Assembly (NCBI GenBank): GCA_934678955.1
Contig: CAKUSI010000112.1
Span: 1-10,615, forward strand
Length of the DNA stretch: 10,615 bases
Source: an uncultured Austwickia sp.
GTDB taxonomy: Bacteria; Actinomycetota; Actinomycetes; Actinomycetales; Dermatophilaceae
Direction: 5' to 3'
Of this stretch, positions 1-8,410 are shown piece after piece (position 1 is the stretch's first letter; each line of letters begins with the position of its first letter). The notes under the pieces were generated by a model. The model did not search any database, was not told the origin of the DNA, and saw only the letters and a list, made by a program, of their open reading frames with translations. A program made the translations under genes and the position numbers.

Positions 1-1
1 C

Positions 2-2773
2 CTCGGCGCCGCGGCACCGTCCGCGGGGGGTGCCGCGGGGGCGGCTGCGACCGCCCCGGCAGCGGCCCAGCCCGCCGGGGGCGCGGGCCTCGTCGTGGGC
101 GACCTCGACGCGGTCGACGCGCTCCCGCGGCGGATCCCCGTACCGTCGTTGCGTCCCTCGCTCGAGGCGTGCCGCCCCACCGGGGTGAGCCTCGACGGGG
201 CCCGCGTCCTCGTCATGCTCGACGAGGGCGGGGTCGGCGCGGCGCTGGTCAAGCGCCTGGAGAAGGCCGGGGCGCGGACCCTGGTCCTCGACCCCGGCGT
301 CGGCACTGAGGACCTCGACGCGCGGCTCGACGAGTGGCGCGGGCAGGCACCGATCACCGGCGTCTACTGGCTCGCGGGCCTGGACGAGGAGCGCGAGCTG
401 GCCTCGTACGACCTTGATGGCTGGCACGAGGCGACCCGGCGTCGGGTGAAGAGCCTCTACCGCACGATGCGGCGCCTCTGGGAGGACAGCCCGTTCCTGG
501 TCACCGCGACCTACCTGGGCGGCTACCACGGGTATGACGCCGCCGGCGCCGCCAACGTGCTCGCCGGCTCGGTGACCGGCTTCGCTAAGTCGTACAAGAA
601 GGAGCGGCCCGACGCCCTCGTGAAGGCCGTCGACCTGCCGACCAGCCGCAAGACCGCGGCCGTCGCCGACCTGCTCATCGCCGAGACGCTGGCCGACCCC
701 GGCTGCGTCGAGGTCGGGGTGGTCGACGGGCAGCGGTTCGGCGTCGCCTTCGCGGAGGTGCCGTTCGGCGAGCGGGACGGCGACGAAGCCCTGGGGGAGG
801 GCGGCCTGCCGCTCACCCCGCAGACGGTGTTCGTCGTCACCGGCGCGGCCGGCTCGATCGTCTCCGCGATCACCGCCGACCTGGCGAAGGCGTCGCAGGG
901 CACGTTCCACCTGCTCGACCTGACCCCGACGCCCGATGCGGCCGATCCCGACATCGCGGCGTTCCGGACCGACCGCAACAGCCTCAAGGGGCTGCTCGCG
1001 AAGCGGATGACCGAGCGCGGCGACAAGCCGACCCCGGTCGCCATCGAGCGAGAGATCTCCGGGATCGAGCGGCGCAGCGCGGCGCTCGACGCGATCGAGG
1101 CGGTGCAGGCCGCCGGCGGGACCGCGCACTACTACAGCGTGGACCTGACCGATGTCGACGCGGTCGGTGGCGCCATCGCGCAGGCGGTCGAGAGCAGCGG
1201 CCGGATCGACGTGCTGCTGCACGCGGCCGGGCTGGAGATCAGCCGCAACCTGCCGGAGAAGGAGCCGCGGGAGTACGACCTGGTCTTCGACGTCAAGTGC
1301 GACGGCTGGTTCGCGCTCTCCAAGGCCCTCGCCGACCAGGAGCTCAAGGCGATCGCCGTGTTCTCCTCGGTCGCGGGGCGGTTCGGCAACCAGGGCCAGA
1401 CCGACTACTCGGCGGCGAACGACCTCCTCTGCAAGGCCATGTCGAACCTGCGGCGCCGCGCGCCGCAGACCCGCGGCCTCGCGCTGGACTGGACGGCCTG
1501 GGGCGGCATCGGTATGGCCACCCGCGGCTCGATCCCGACGATCATGGCCGCCGCCGGCGTGCAGATGCTGCCGCCGGACGCGGGCGTGGCCTGGATCCGG
1601 CGCGAGCTGACCGACTCGGCCTTCTCGGGCGAGGTCATCGTCGCCGGGACCCTCGGGATGATGGCCCAGGAGTACGACCCGACCGGCGGGCTCGACCCCG
1701 CGGCGCTCGGGGACGGGAAGCACGGCCCCATGGTCGGCGACCTCGCGGCCTCCGTCCACACGGGCTGGACCACGAAGGTGACGCTCGACCCGACCAAGCA
1801 GCCGTTCCTGCACGACCACCGGATCGACGGGACCGCGGTCCTGCCGGGGGTCATGGGCATGGAGTCGTTCGCCGAGGTCGCCGCCCTGGCGGCGCCGAGC
1901 GGCTACCGCGTCGCGGCGATCGAGGACGTCGAGTTCGCGGCCCCGGTGAAGTTCTTCCGCGACGGGGAGAGGGAGCTGACGATCAGCGCGGTCATCGGCC
2001 CCGACCCCGCGGGCGGCGACGACCTGCTCGCCCGGTGCACCCTGACCGCGCAGCGTTCGCTGCCGGGGCAGGATGCGCCGGTGGTCACGACGCACTTCCG
2101 CGGCACCGTGCGGCTGGTCAAGGGGCGCGCGCCGAAGGCGGAGAAATACCGCGAGGAGCTCACGGCGGCGCAGCCGGCGCTGAGCGCGCAGGAGGTCTAT
2201 ACCTTCTACTTCCACGGCCCGGCCTACCAGGTCGTCGACTCCTCATGGCGCAACGGCGACGGCTCCACGGCCCGGCTCGCCGCCGACCTGCCGGCCAACT
2301 CGGATCCGGCGGACGCTCCGCTGGTCACCGCCCCGCGCCTGGTGGAACTCTGCTTCCAGGCCGCGGGCCTGTGGCAGGCCGGTCGCGACGGCCTCCTCGC
2401 GCTGCCGCAACACGTCGGGAGCGCCCGGGTGCTGGCCGACCCGGAAACGGCGGCGCAGCCGCTGACCGCGCACGCCCAGCGGGACGGCGACGGCGCGTTC
2501 GACGCCGTCGTGGTCGACGCCAAGGGCGCGGTCGTGGTCCGTCTCGACGGCTACCGCACGATCGAGATGCCCGCCCCCCTGCCTCCGGAGGTCGAGCCCG
2601 CGTTGCGGGCGGCCTTCGGCGACGGCGCCGGCCCCGGAAGCGATGCGGACGGCGAGACGGGCAGTGAGACCGGGGGCGACGCACGCAGCGATGCGGGCGC
2701 CGACACCGGAGCGGACAGCACCGGACAGGTCACGACCGGCCAGGACGACACCGGCGACGTCACCGAAGACTGA
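2..2773 (+). CDS. Iterative type I polyketide synthase, PfaA/HglE-like, C-terminal part (KR-DH), 5' end outside window
   Basis: Carries out beta-keto reduction and dehydration on ACP-bound chains in a lipid or polyketide pathway. The frame is open to the left edge, so the gene is 5'-truncated; 923 residues are visible (numbered from base 2). Residues 1-40 are an Ala/Gly/Pro linker of the kind that follows ACPs. About 60-250 is a structural KR half. The catalytic KR starts at the nucleotide loop VTGAAGSIV (836-862) and has Lys432, Ser456, Tyr469 and Asn473 in the usual KR spacing; the insert with KPTPVAIEREI is typical of PfaA/HglE-type KRs. The hot-dog domain has HxxxGxxxxP at His606-Pro615, and Glu782-x3-Gln786 where a DH usually has Asp-x3-Gln/His. 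About 865-923 is an acidic D/G/S/T-rich tail. No C-terminal transferase domain is fused, unlike enediyne PKSs; a separate one lies downstream. The GTG at 95 is internal, not the start. The family call is from recognition of motifs, and the product is unknown. Confidence 0.88.
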   Translation, partial: LGAAAPSAGGAAGAAATAPAAAQPAGGAGLVVGDLDAVDALPRRIPVPSLRPSLEACRPTGVSLDGARVLVMLDEGGVGAALVKRLEKAGARTLVLDPGVGTEDLDARLDEWRGQAPITGVYWLAGLDEERELASYDLDGWHEATRRRVKSLYRTMRRLWEDSPFLVTATYLGGYHGYDAAGAANVLAGSVTGFAKSYKKERPDALVKAVDLPTSRKTAAVADLLIAETLADPGCVEVGVVDGQRFGVAFAEVPFGERDGDEALGEGGLPLTPQTVFVVTGAAGSIVSAITADLAKASQGTFHLLDLTPTPDAADPDIAAFRTDRNSLKGLLAKRMTERGDKPTPVAIEREISGIERRSAALDAIEAVQAAGGTAHYYSVDLTDVDAVGGAIAQAVESSGRIDVLLHAAGLEISRNLPEKEPREYDLVFDVKCDGWFALSKALADQELKAIAVFSSVAGRFGNQGQTDYSAANDLLCKAMSNLRRRAPQTRGLALDWTAWGGIGMATRGSIPTIMAAAGVQMLPPDAGVAWIRRELTDSAFSGEVIVAGTLGMMAQEYDPTGGLDPAALGDGKHGPMVGDLAASVHTGWTTKVTLDPTKQPFLHDHRIDGTAVLPGVMGMESFAEVAALAAPSGYRVAAIEDVEFAAPVKFFRDGERELTISAVIGPDPAGGDDLLARCTLTAQRSLPGQDAPVVTTHFRGTVRLVKGRAPKAEKYREELTAAQPALSAQEVYTFYFHGPAYQVVDSSWRNGDGSTARLAADLPANSDPADAPLVTAPRLVELCFQAAGLWQAGRDGLLALPQHVGSARVLADPETAAQPLTAHAQRDGDGAFDAVVVDAKGAVVVRLDGYRTIEMPAPLPPEVEPALRAAFGDGAGPGSDADGETGSETGGDARSDAGADTGADSTGQVTTGQDDTGDVTED

Positions 2774-2792
2774 CGCCAAACCCCTTGTGGAG

Positions 2793-2835
2793 CACCGGCC
2801 CGGACCGCCCGCACCCGCGGCGTTCCGGGCCGGTG
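2793..2835 (+). other. Intercistronic hairpin between the PKS and carboxylase genes
   Basis: A perfect 12-bp inverted repeat (left arm CACCGGCCCGGA at 2793-2804, right arm 2824-2835) encloses a 19-base loop that can form a further 4-bp stem (CCGC 2805-2808 with GCGG 2817-2820). It lies 19 bases after the PKS stop and 38 before the carboxylase start, with no T-run after it. That position suits an mRNA-stability or partial-attenuation element in one operon; a full terminator cannot be excluded. Confidence 0.6.
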
Positions 2836-2861
2836 ATCGCCCCGCGACGATGCACGACGAT

Positions 2862-2866
2862 GGGAG
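2862..2866 (+). promoter_or_regulatory. Ribosome binding site deciding the carboxylase start
   Basis: GGGAG lies 7 bases before the ATG at 2874. The in-frame ATG at 2850 has no comparable purine-rich stretch, and the in-frame ATG at 2643 lies inside the PKS gene, so 2874 is the best start. Confidence 0.65.
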
Positions 2867-2873
2867 CCAGCAC

Positions 2874-5800
2874 ATGGCAACGCACGACACCGGCCCTGCG
2901 GACACCCCGACGTTCACCCGACTGGCCGTCCTCGAACGAGGCGAGGCCGCGATCAGGATCCTCAGCGCGGTCGAGAGCCTGAGCCCCGGCCGCCGAGCGA
3001 TCGGCACGCTGCTCGTTCACGCCCGCTCGTCGGGTGAACCGTGGTATGCCCGTGAGGCCGACGAGGTCCTGCGGGTCGGTCACGACGGGCAGGCCGACCC
3101 CGAGGCGCTGACCCGGGCGCTGATCGACGCGGGCGCCGACATGGTGTGGCCGTCCCGTTCCCTGTGCCGGGATCACACGCACCTGGTCGAGTCGCTGGAG
3201 AACGCCGGCCTGACCGTGGTCGGCCCCAGCTCGCAGGTCCTGCGGCGGCTGCTGGATCCCGCCGAACTGGAGAAGCTGGCGGCGCAGGCGGGCATCACGT
3301 TGTCCCTGGCCCCCCGCGACCCGGCCCGGACCCGCAGCCTCGACGTCACCGTATTGCGCGACGCCGGCGGTCGCTGCTGGGCGCTCGCGCCCCGCGAGAT
3401 CAGCGTCCGGCGCGGCGACACGGTGCTGCTCGCGGAGACCCCGGCGGTCGACCTGCCGGACGGGGCGTTGGCGCGGATCCACACCGAGGCGGTCGGGCTC
3501 TTCGAAGCCGTCGGCTACGTCGGGGGTGGCGTCGTCCGCTTCGCCCTGGACACCCAGACCCAAGAGATCACCTGCTCGGGGGTCAACCCGGGCGGCTGCC
3601 TGGACACCGTGCTGGTGCAGGTCGTGACCGGCATCGACCTCGCGGCGCAGCTGCTGCGTATCGCCGCCGGCGAATCCCTGCCGGAGAGCCCGCCGGAGGT
3701 GGACGGCCACGCCGTCGAAGCCCGCGTACTGGCCCTGGACCCGGAGTCCGGGCACCGCCCGACCGGCGGGCGGATCCAGCTGTTCACCCCGCCCACCGGC
3801 GCGGGGGTCTACTCCGAGATCGCGCTGCGCGAGGGCGACACGGTCGACGCCGCCCTCGACCCGCTGATCGCCTCCGTGTCCACCTGGGGGCATGGCCGCG
3901 GTGAGGCGCTCTCCCGGGCCGCGACGGCGCTGGACCGGATGCAGGTCGTCGTGTCCGCCGGCACGACGACCCGGACCGCCCTCCTGGCTCTCCTGTCGCG
4001 CCCGGACCTGCTCGCGGGGCCGGTCACCGCCTCTTGGTATGACGAGCTGGTCGCCGACGGCGCGCTCTCTGCTGATCCCGACCCGCTCGCCGTCGTGGCC
4101 GCCGCGGTGGAGATCTACGAGACCGACCTCGCCGAGGTGCGGCGCTCCTTCCGGGCCAGCGCGGCCCGGGGTCGTCCGGCCCACCCCGAACGCGTCGGTC
4201 AGGCGATCAACGTGTCCTACCGGGGCGCCGCATACCGCCTGAAGGTCGACAAGGTGTCCGGCACCTCCTATCGGGTGCACGACGGCGTGGGCGTGGACGT
4301 CACGGTCGAGCGCCTGGGCGAGTACGCCCGTCGGCTCTCGGTCGGCGGCCGCAAGCACCGCGTCCTCGCGGTCACCGGCGACGACCGGATCCGCCTGGAG
4401 ATCGACGGCGTGACCCACACGGTCGTCCGGCAGGACGGCGTCGTGCTGCGCACCGCGGCGCCCGCGCTCGTGGCGTCCGTGCTGGTCGAACCGGGCCAGC
4501 GGGTGACCCGCGGTCAGGAGATCGCCGTGCTGGAGTCCATGAAGATGGTGACCACCGCGACCTCCACGGTGGACGGCGTGGTGAGCGCCGTCGCCGTCCT
4601 GCCCACCGAGCAGGTCGAGGCCGGCGTGCCCCTCGTCCGCATCCGCGCCGACGTGGGCGCGGGACTGGAGACCCGCACTCCCCTGGACGAGGAGCCGGTG
4701 TCGCTGGCCGCCCTCGCCGGGGCGGCGCAGGCCCGGCGCCCCGTCTTCGAGCGGTTGCGTGACTACCTCCTGGGCTACGACCTCGACGCCGCGAACGTCG
4801 CGGCCCTGGTCGCGGACTACCGCGAGCTGGTGGCGCAGGGGGACCCCACGGACCCGGAGTTGCGCGCCGCGGAGGACGCGTTCTGCGACCTGTTCGCCGA
4901 CGTGGGCTCCCTCTACCGGCCGCGCACCGAGGCGGAGGTCGACGAGCAGGGCGCCCAGGCGGAGCTCGGCGGCCCGTCCAACACCCAGGAGTACTTCCAC
5001 GCGTTCCTGACCTGGCTCGACGCCGATCGGGCGGGCCTGTCCCTGCGGTATCGGGCGCGGCTGGAGCGGGCGCTCGCGCGGTACGGTGTCCGGTCGCTGG
5101 ACGACCGGGACTCGGTGTCGATGGCGACGCTGTGGATGTTCCGCTCCTTCGAGCGGGTGCCCACCCTCGCCGCGCTCGTGGTCGAGATCCTGGGGCGGCG
5201 CCTGGCCGTCGGCCGCAGCAACCCCGAGACGGCGACGCCCGCGCTGCGCGGCCGCCTGGAGCGGCTCATCGGCGCCACCGAGGGCCGCCAGCGCGACGTG
5301 GCGGGGCTCGCCCGCGACGTGCTCTTCCACCTGTATGAAGAGCCGGTGCTCGATCAGGCGGAGGAGGACTCCTACGCCGAGAGCCGCGAGCACCTGCAGG
5401 CGCTCGGCACCGCCACGGGCGCGGACCGCGCCGCCCACGTGGACGCCCTGATCGCGGTCCCGTACCCGCTGCGGCCGGTGCTGCTCGAGGCCTGGCTGTC
5501 GCTCGTGGGCTCCACGTCGGCGACGGCGCCCGCGGTCCGGGACGGGGTCCTCACGACATACCTGCGCCGCTACTACCGGACCCGTCAGGTGACCGCCGTC
5601 GGCTCGGGCGTGGTCGACTCCTTCCAGCTGGGCTACTGCGAGTACCCGCTGGACGGCAGCCGAGTCCACGTCGTGGTGGCGTACGCCCCCCTGGCGGACC
5701 TGCCGCGCGTCGCCCGCGCGGTCGCGACCCACCTCGCCACCGAGGCGTTCCAGTGCGACGCGGTGGTCGAGGTCGTGGCGTGGGCGGACGAGGAGGCGCC

Positions 5801-8273
5801 CGCGGACACGCAGCAGACCGTCGAGGAACTCGACGGGTTGCTGATCGACTGTGACTTCGGGCGCGCCCTGCGGCGGCTCGACGTCACGCTCACCTACCTG
5901 CGCGGCGGGGGCGGCCAGCAGCAGCGGACCCGCTTCGTCACCTACCGCAGCGCCGACGACGGGCGCCTGGTGGAGGACAAGCTCTACCGCAACCTGCACC
6001 CGATGCTCGGCAAGCGGCTCGACCTGTGGCGGCTGTCGACGTTCGATCTCACCCGGCTGCCGTCCGCGGAGGACGTCTACGTCTTCGACGGCGTCGCGCG
6101 GGAGAACCCGAAGGACCGGCGCATCTTCGCGCTGGGCGAGATCCGCGACCTTGAGCCGCTGGTGGACGAACGGACCGGCGCGATCACGTACCCGCGGCTC
6201 GGCCGCGTCGGCCTGGAGGCGCTGGCCGCCATGCGGGCCGCCCTGGCCCGCCACCCCGCCCGGGAGCGGCCGACCGCCAACCGGCTGGTGCTGCTCGTGC
6301 GGCCGGTCTGGGACATCCCGGCCGAGCAGTGGCACGCGCTGTTCGCCACGTATGAGAAGCTCGCCGTCGGCGCCGGCCTGGAGAAGGTCGTGCTGCACGT
6401 CAAGCTGCCCGAGAAGGGCAAGGACGGGCGGATCCACGTGGTCGACCGGGTGCTGACGGTCGAGGGTCTCGGCGGCGGCGGGCTGTCGGTGCGGGTCACG
6501 GAGGTCGGCCCGAACCCGGTGCGGCCGCTCACCCCGTACGCCCAGAAGGTGCTGACCGCGGCACGGTTCGGGTCGCCGTATCCGTACGAGATCGTGCACA
6601 TGATGACCCCCGCGCCCGGCGACGCCTCGGCGTTCCCGCCCGGGCGGTTCCAGGAGATGGACCTCGGCCCGGACGACCGGCTCGAGCCGGTGGACCGCGA
6701 GCCCGGCCGCAACCAGGCCCACCTCGTGGTCGGGCTACTGACCAACGTCACCGACGTGCACCCCGAGGGGATGACGCGGGTCGCGATCCTGTCCGACCCG
6801 ACCCAGGGGCTGGGCAACCTCGCCGAGCCGGAGTGCCGCCGGATCAACGCAGTGCTGCGCTACGCGAGCGAGCACCAGATCCCGGTGGAGTGGTATGCGG
6901 TGAGCTCCGGCGCGCTGATCGCCATGGACTCCGGCTCCGAAAACATGGACTGGATCAGCAACACCCTGCGGGCGATCATCGAATACACGCAGGCCGGCGG
7001 CGAGATCAACATCATCGTGACCGGCATCAACGTGGGCGGTCAGCCCTATTGGAACGCCGAGTCCACGATGCTCATGCATACCCGCGGCATCCTGATCATG
7101 ACCCCGGCCAGCACGATGGTGCTGACCGGCAAACAGGCGCTGGACTTCTCCGGCGCCGTGTCCGCGGACGACAACTCCGGCATCGGCGGCTACGACCGGA
7201 TCATGGGGCCGAACGGGCAGGCGCAGTACTGGGCCCCGAGCTTCCCCGAGGCGTGCCAGATGCTGCTCCGGCACTACGACTACACGTATGTCGTGCCGGG
7301 GGAGACGTTCCCGCGGCGGCGGCCCACGGCCGACCCGGCGCAGCGGGACGTCCGGCCGAGCCCGCACGCGCCCGCGCCGGGGTCCACGTTCACGCGGGTG
7401 GGCGACATCTTCGACATGGCGACCAACCCCGAGCGTAAGGCGCCGTTCGACATGCGCTCGCTGATGCGGGCCGTGATGGACGCCGACTGCCACCCGCTGG
7501 AGCGTTGGAAGGACTGGCAGGACGCCGACACGATCATCACGTGGGACGGCACGATCGGCGGCATCCCAGTCTGCCTGCTGGCGATGGAGTCGCACCGGGT
7601 GCAGCGGCGCGGGTTCGTGCCGAGCTTCGGCCCGCCGGCGTGGACGTCGGGGACGCTGTTCCCGCAGTCGGCCCGCAAGGCGGCCCGGACCATCAACGCC
7701 ACGTCGGGCAACCGGCCGCTGGTGGTGCTCGCGAACCTGTCCGGCTTCGACGGGTCGCCGGAGTCGATGCGCAACTGGCAGTTGGAGTACGGCGCCGAGA
7801 TCGGCCGGGCCATGACCAACTTCCGCGGTCCGATCGTGTTCGTGGTGGTGTCGCGTTATCACGGCGGGGCGTTCGTGGTGTTCTCCAAGCAGCTGAACCC
7901 CGGTATGGAGGTCGCGGCGGTGGAGGGCTCGTACGCCTCGGTGATCGGCGGCGCGCCCGCCGCGGCGACCGTGTTCGCCCGCGAGGTGAAGCAGCGCACG
8001 GAGAAGGACAGCCGAGTGGTCGAGGCGCGTACGGCAGCCGCCTCGGCGTCCGGCGCCGAGGCGGGGGCGCTGCGGGCCAAGGCCGCACGCGTCCGCGAGG
8101 TCGTGCACTCGGAGCGGCTGCGCGAGGTCGCCGACGAGTTCGATGCGATCCACACGATCGAGCGGGCCCAGCGGGTCGGCTCGGTGGACAAGATCATCCC
8201 GGCCGAGACGATCCGTCCGTACATCATCGACGCCCTGGAGCGCGGGATGGTGGCCTACCAGGCGCGGATCTGA
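2874..8273 (+). CDS. Single-chain acyl-CoA carboxylase-like protein with degenerate biotin carboxylase domain (BC*-BT-BCCP-central-CT)
   Basis: 1799 residues, ordered as in eukaryotic acetyl-CoA carboxylase; probably supplies or processes a (methyl)malonyl-type CoA for the PKS. Residues about 15-385 are homologous to biotin carboxylase (starts VLERGEAAIRIL, ends in the BC C-terminal fold) but lack about 70 residues of the ATP-grasp lid, including the Gly-rich loop and ATP-binding lysines. Against E. coli AccC as I recall it, His209, His236, Lys238, Glu276, Glu288, Arg292 and Arg338 are replaced, while Asn290 remains. About 390-527 looks like a BT linker. The biotin carrier (about 528-592) has ESMKM, with biotinyl Lys557 (codon 4542-4544). 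About 605-1280 resembles the ACC central domain. The carboxyltransferase (about 1285-1795) has both crotonase-like halves, with SSGALIAMDSGSEN, HGGAFVVFS and IGGAPAAATVF, and ends with a GSVDKIIPAETIRPYI motif. Likely co-transcribed with the PKS. NCBI-style names for relatives include fused acyl-CoA carboxylase / methylmalonyl-CoA decarboxylase. The substrate is inferred. Confidence 0.88.
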   Translation: MATHDTGPADTPTFTRLAVLERGEAAIRILSAVESLSPGRRAIGTLLVHARSSGEPWYAREADEVLRVGHDGQADPEALTRALIDAGADMVWPSRSLCRDHTHLVESLENAGLTVVGPSSQVLRRLLDPAELEKLAAQAGITLSLAPRDPARTRSLDVTVLRDAGGRCWALAPREISVRRGDTVLLAETPAVDLPDGALARIHTEAVGLFEAVGYVGGGVVRFALDTQTQEITCSGVNPGGCLDTVLVQVVTGIDLAAQLLRIAAGESLPESPPEVDGHAVEARVLALDPESGHRPTGGRIQLFTPPTGAGVYSEIALREGDTVDAALDPLIASVSTWGHGRGEALSRAATALDRMQVVVSAGTTTRTALLALLSRPDLLAGPVTASWYDELVADGALSADPDPLAVVAAAVEIYETDLAEVRRSFRASAARGRPAHPERVGQAINVSYRGAAYRLKVDKVSGTSYRVHDGVGVDVTVERLGEYARRLSVGGRKHRVLAVTGDDRIRLEIDGVTHTVVRQDGVVLRTAAPALVASVLVEPGQRVTRGQEIAVLESMKMVTTATSTVDGVVSAVAVLPTEQVEAGVPLVRIRADVGAGLETRTPLDEEPVSLAALAGAAQARRPVFERLRDYLLGYDLDAANVAALVADYRELVAQGDPTDPELRAAEDAFCDLFADVGSLYRPRTEAEVDEQGAQAELGGPSNTQEYFHAFLTWLDADRAGLSLRYRARLERALARYGVRSLDDRDSVSMATLWMFRSFERVPTLAALVVEILGRRLAVGRSNPETATPALRGRLERLIGATEGRQRDVAGLARDVLFHLYEEPVLDQAEEDSYAESREHLQALGTATGADRAAHVDALIAVPYPLRPVLLEAWLSLVGSTSATAPAVRDGVLTTYLRRYYRTRQVTAVGSGVVDSFQLGYCEYPLDGSRVHVVVAYAPLADLPRVARAVATHLATEAFQCDAVVEVVAWADEEAPADTQQTVEELDGLLIDCDFGRALRRLDVTLTYLRGGGGQQQRTRFVTYRSADDGRLVEDKLYRNLHPMLGKRLDLWRLSTFDLTRLPSAEDVYVFDGVARENPKDRRIFALGEIRDLEPLVDERTGAITYPRLGRVGLEALAAMRAALARHPARERPTANRLVLLVRPVWDIPAEQWHALFATYEKLAVGAGLEKVVLHVKLPEKGKDGRIHVVDRVLTVEGLGGGGLSVRVTEVGPNPVRPLTPYAQKVLTAARFGSPYPYEIVHMMTPAPGDASAFPPGRFQEMDLGPDDRLEPVDREPGRNQAHLVVGLLTNVTDVHPEGMTRVAILSDPTQGLGNLAEPECRRINAVLRYASEHQIPVEWYAVSSGALIAMDSGSENMDWISNTLRAIIEYTQAGGEINIIVTGINVGGQPYWNAESTMLMHTRGILIMTPASTMVLTGKQALDFSGAVSADDNSGIGGYDRIMGPNGQAQYWAPSFPEACQMLLRHYDYTYVVPGETFPRRRPTADPAQRDVRPSPHAPAPGSTFTRVGDIFDMATNPERKAPFDMRSLMRAVMDADCHPLERWKDWQDADTIITWDGTIGGIPVCLLAMESHRVQRRGFVPSFGPPAWTSGTLFPQSARKAARTINATSGNRPLVVLANLSGFDGSPESMRNWQLEYGAEIGRAMTNFRGPIVFVVVSRYHGGAFVVFSKQLNPGMEVAAVEGSYASVIGGAPAAATVFAREVKQRTEKDSRVVEARTAAASASGAEAGALRAKAARVREVVHSERLREVADEFDAIHTIERAQRVGSVDKIIPAETIRPYIIDALERGMVAYQARI

Positions 8274-8350
8274 GAGGGCGGGCCGGCGCTCAGGGATCTG
8301 GGGAGCCAGGCTGGTGGCCCAGATGCCGGTGCGCCTGACATAGTCCTGGG

Positions 8351-8410
8351 GTGACCCACATGGCTGCAGGGTGACCCACATGGCTGCGGGGTGACCCACT
8401 CTCTGCGGGG
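8351..8410 (+). repeat. Three 20-bp direct repeats (GTGACCCAC...CTGCRGG)
   Basis: GTGACCCACATGGCTGCAGG (8351-8370) is followed by a second copy differing at one base (8371-8390) and a third, more diverged copy (8391-8410) that keeps GTGACCCAC and CTGCGGG. An inverted partial copy follows at 8415-8428. IS21-family elements carry short repeats of about this size at their ends, so this could be an end remnant, but no transposase gene is present in the window. This is inference. Confidence 0.7.

Noticed and set aside
2643..2873. Upstream extension of the carboxylase reading frame to the ATG at 2643
   Set aside because: It would overlap the synthase by 131 bases and adds Arg/Pro/Ala-rich sequence without homology; the ribosome binding site and the start of BC homology favour 2874.
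2760..6722. 1320-residue open frame on the minus strand
   Set aside because: Antisense to the well-supported carboxylase; composition (Arg, Gly, Val, His, Gln, Asp) is typical of a shadow frame in high-GC DNA.
8298..8322. Imperfect hairpin just after the carboxylase stop (CTGGG/CCCAG plus CCA/TGG)
   Set aside because: Stem is short and interrupted by an internal loop; the 14-bp hairpin at 8384-8428 is a far better terminator.
6735..8399. 554-residue open frame on the minus strand
   Set aside because: Antisense shadow of the carboxyltransferase region with no recognisable motif.
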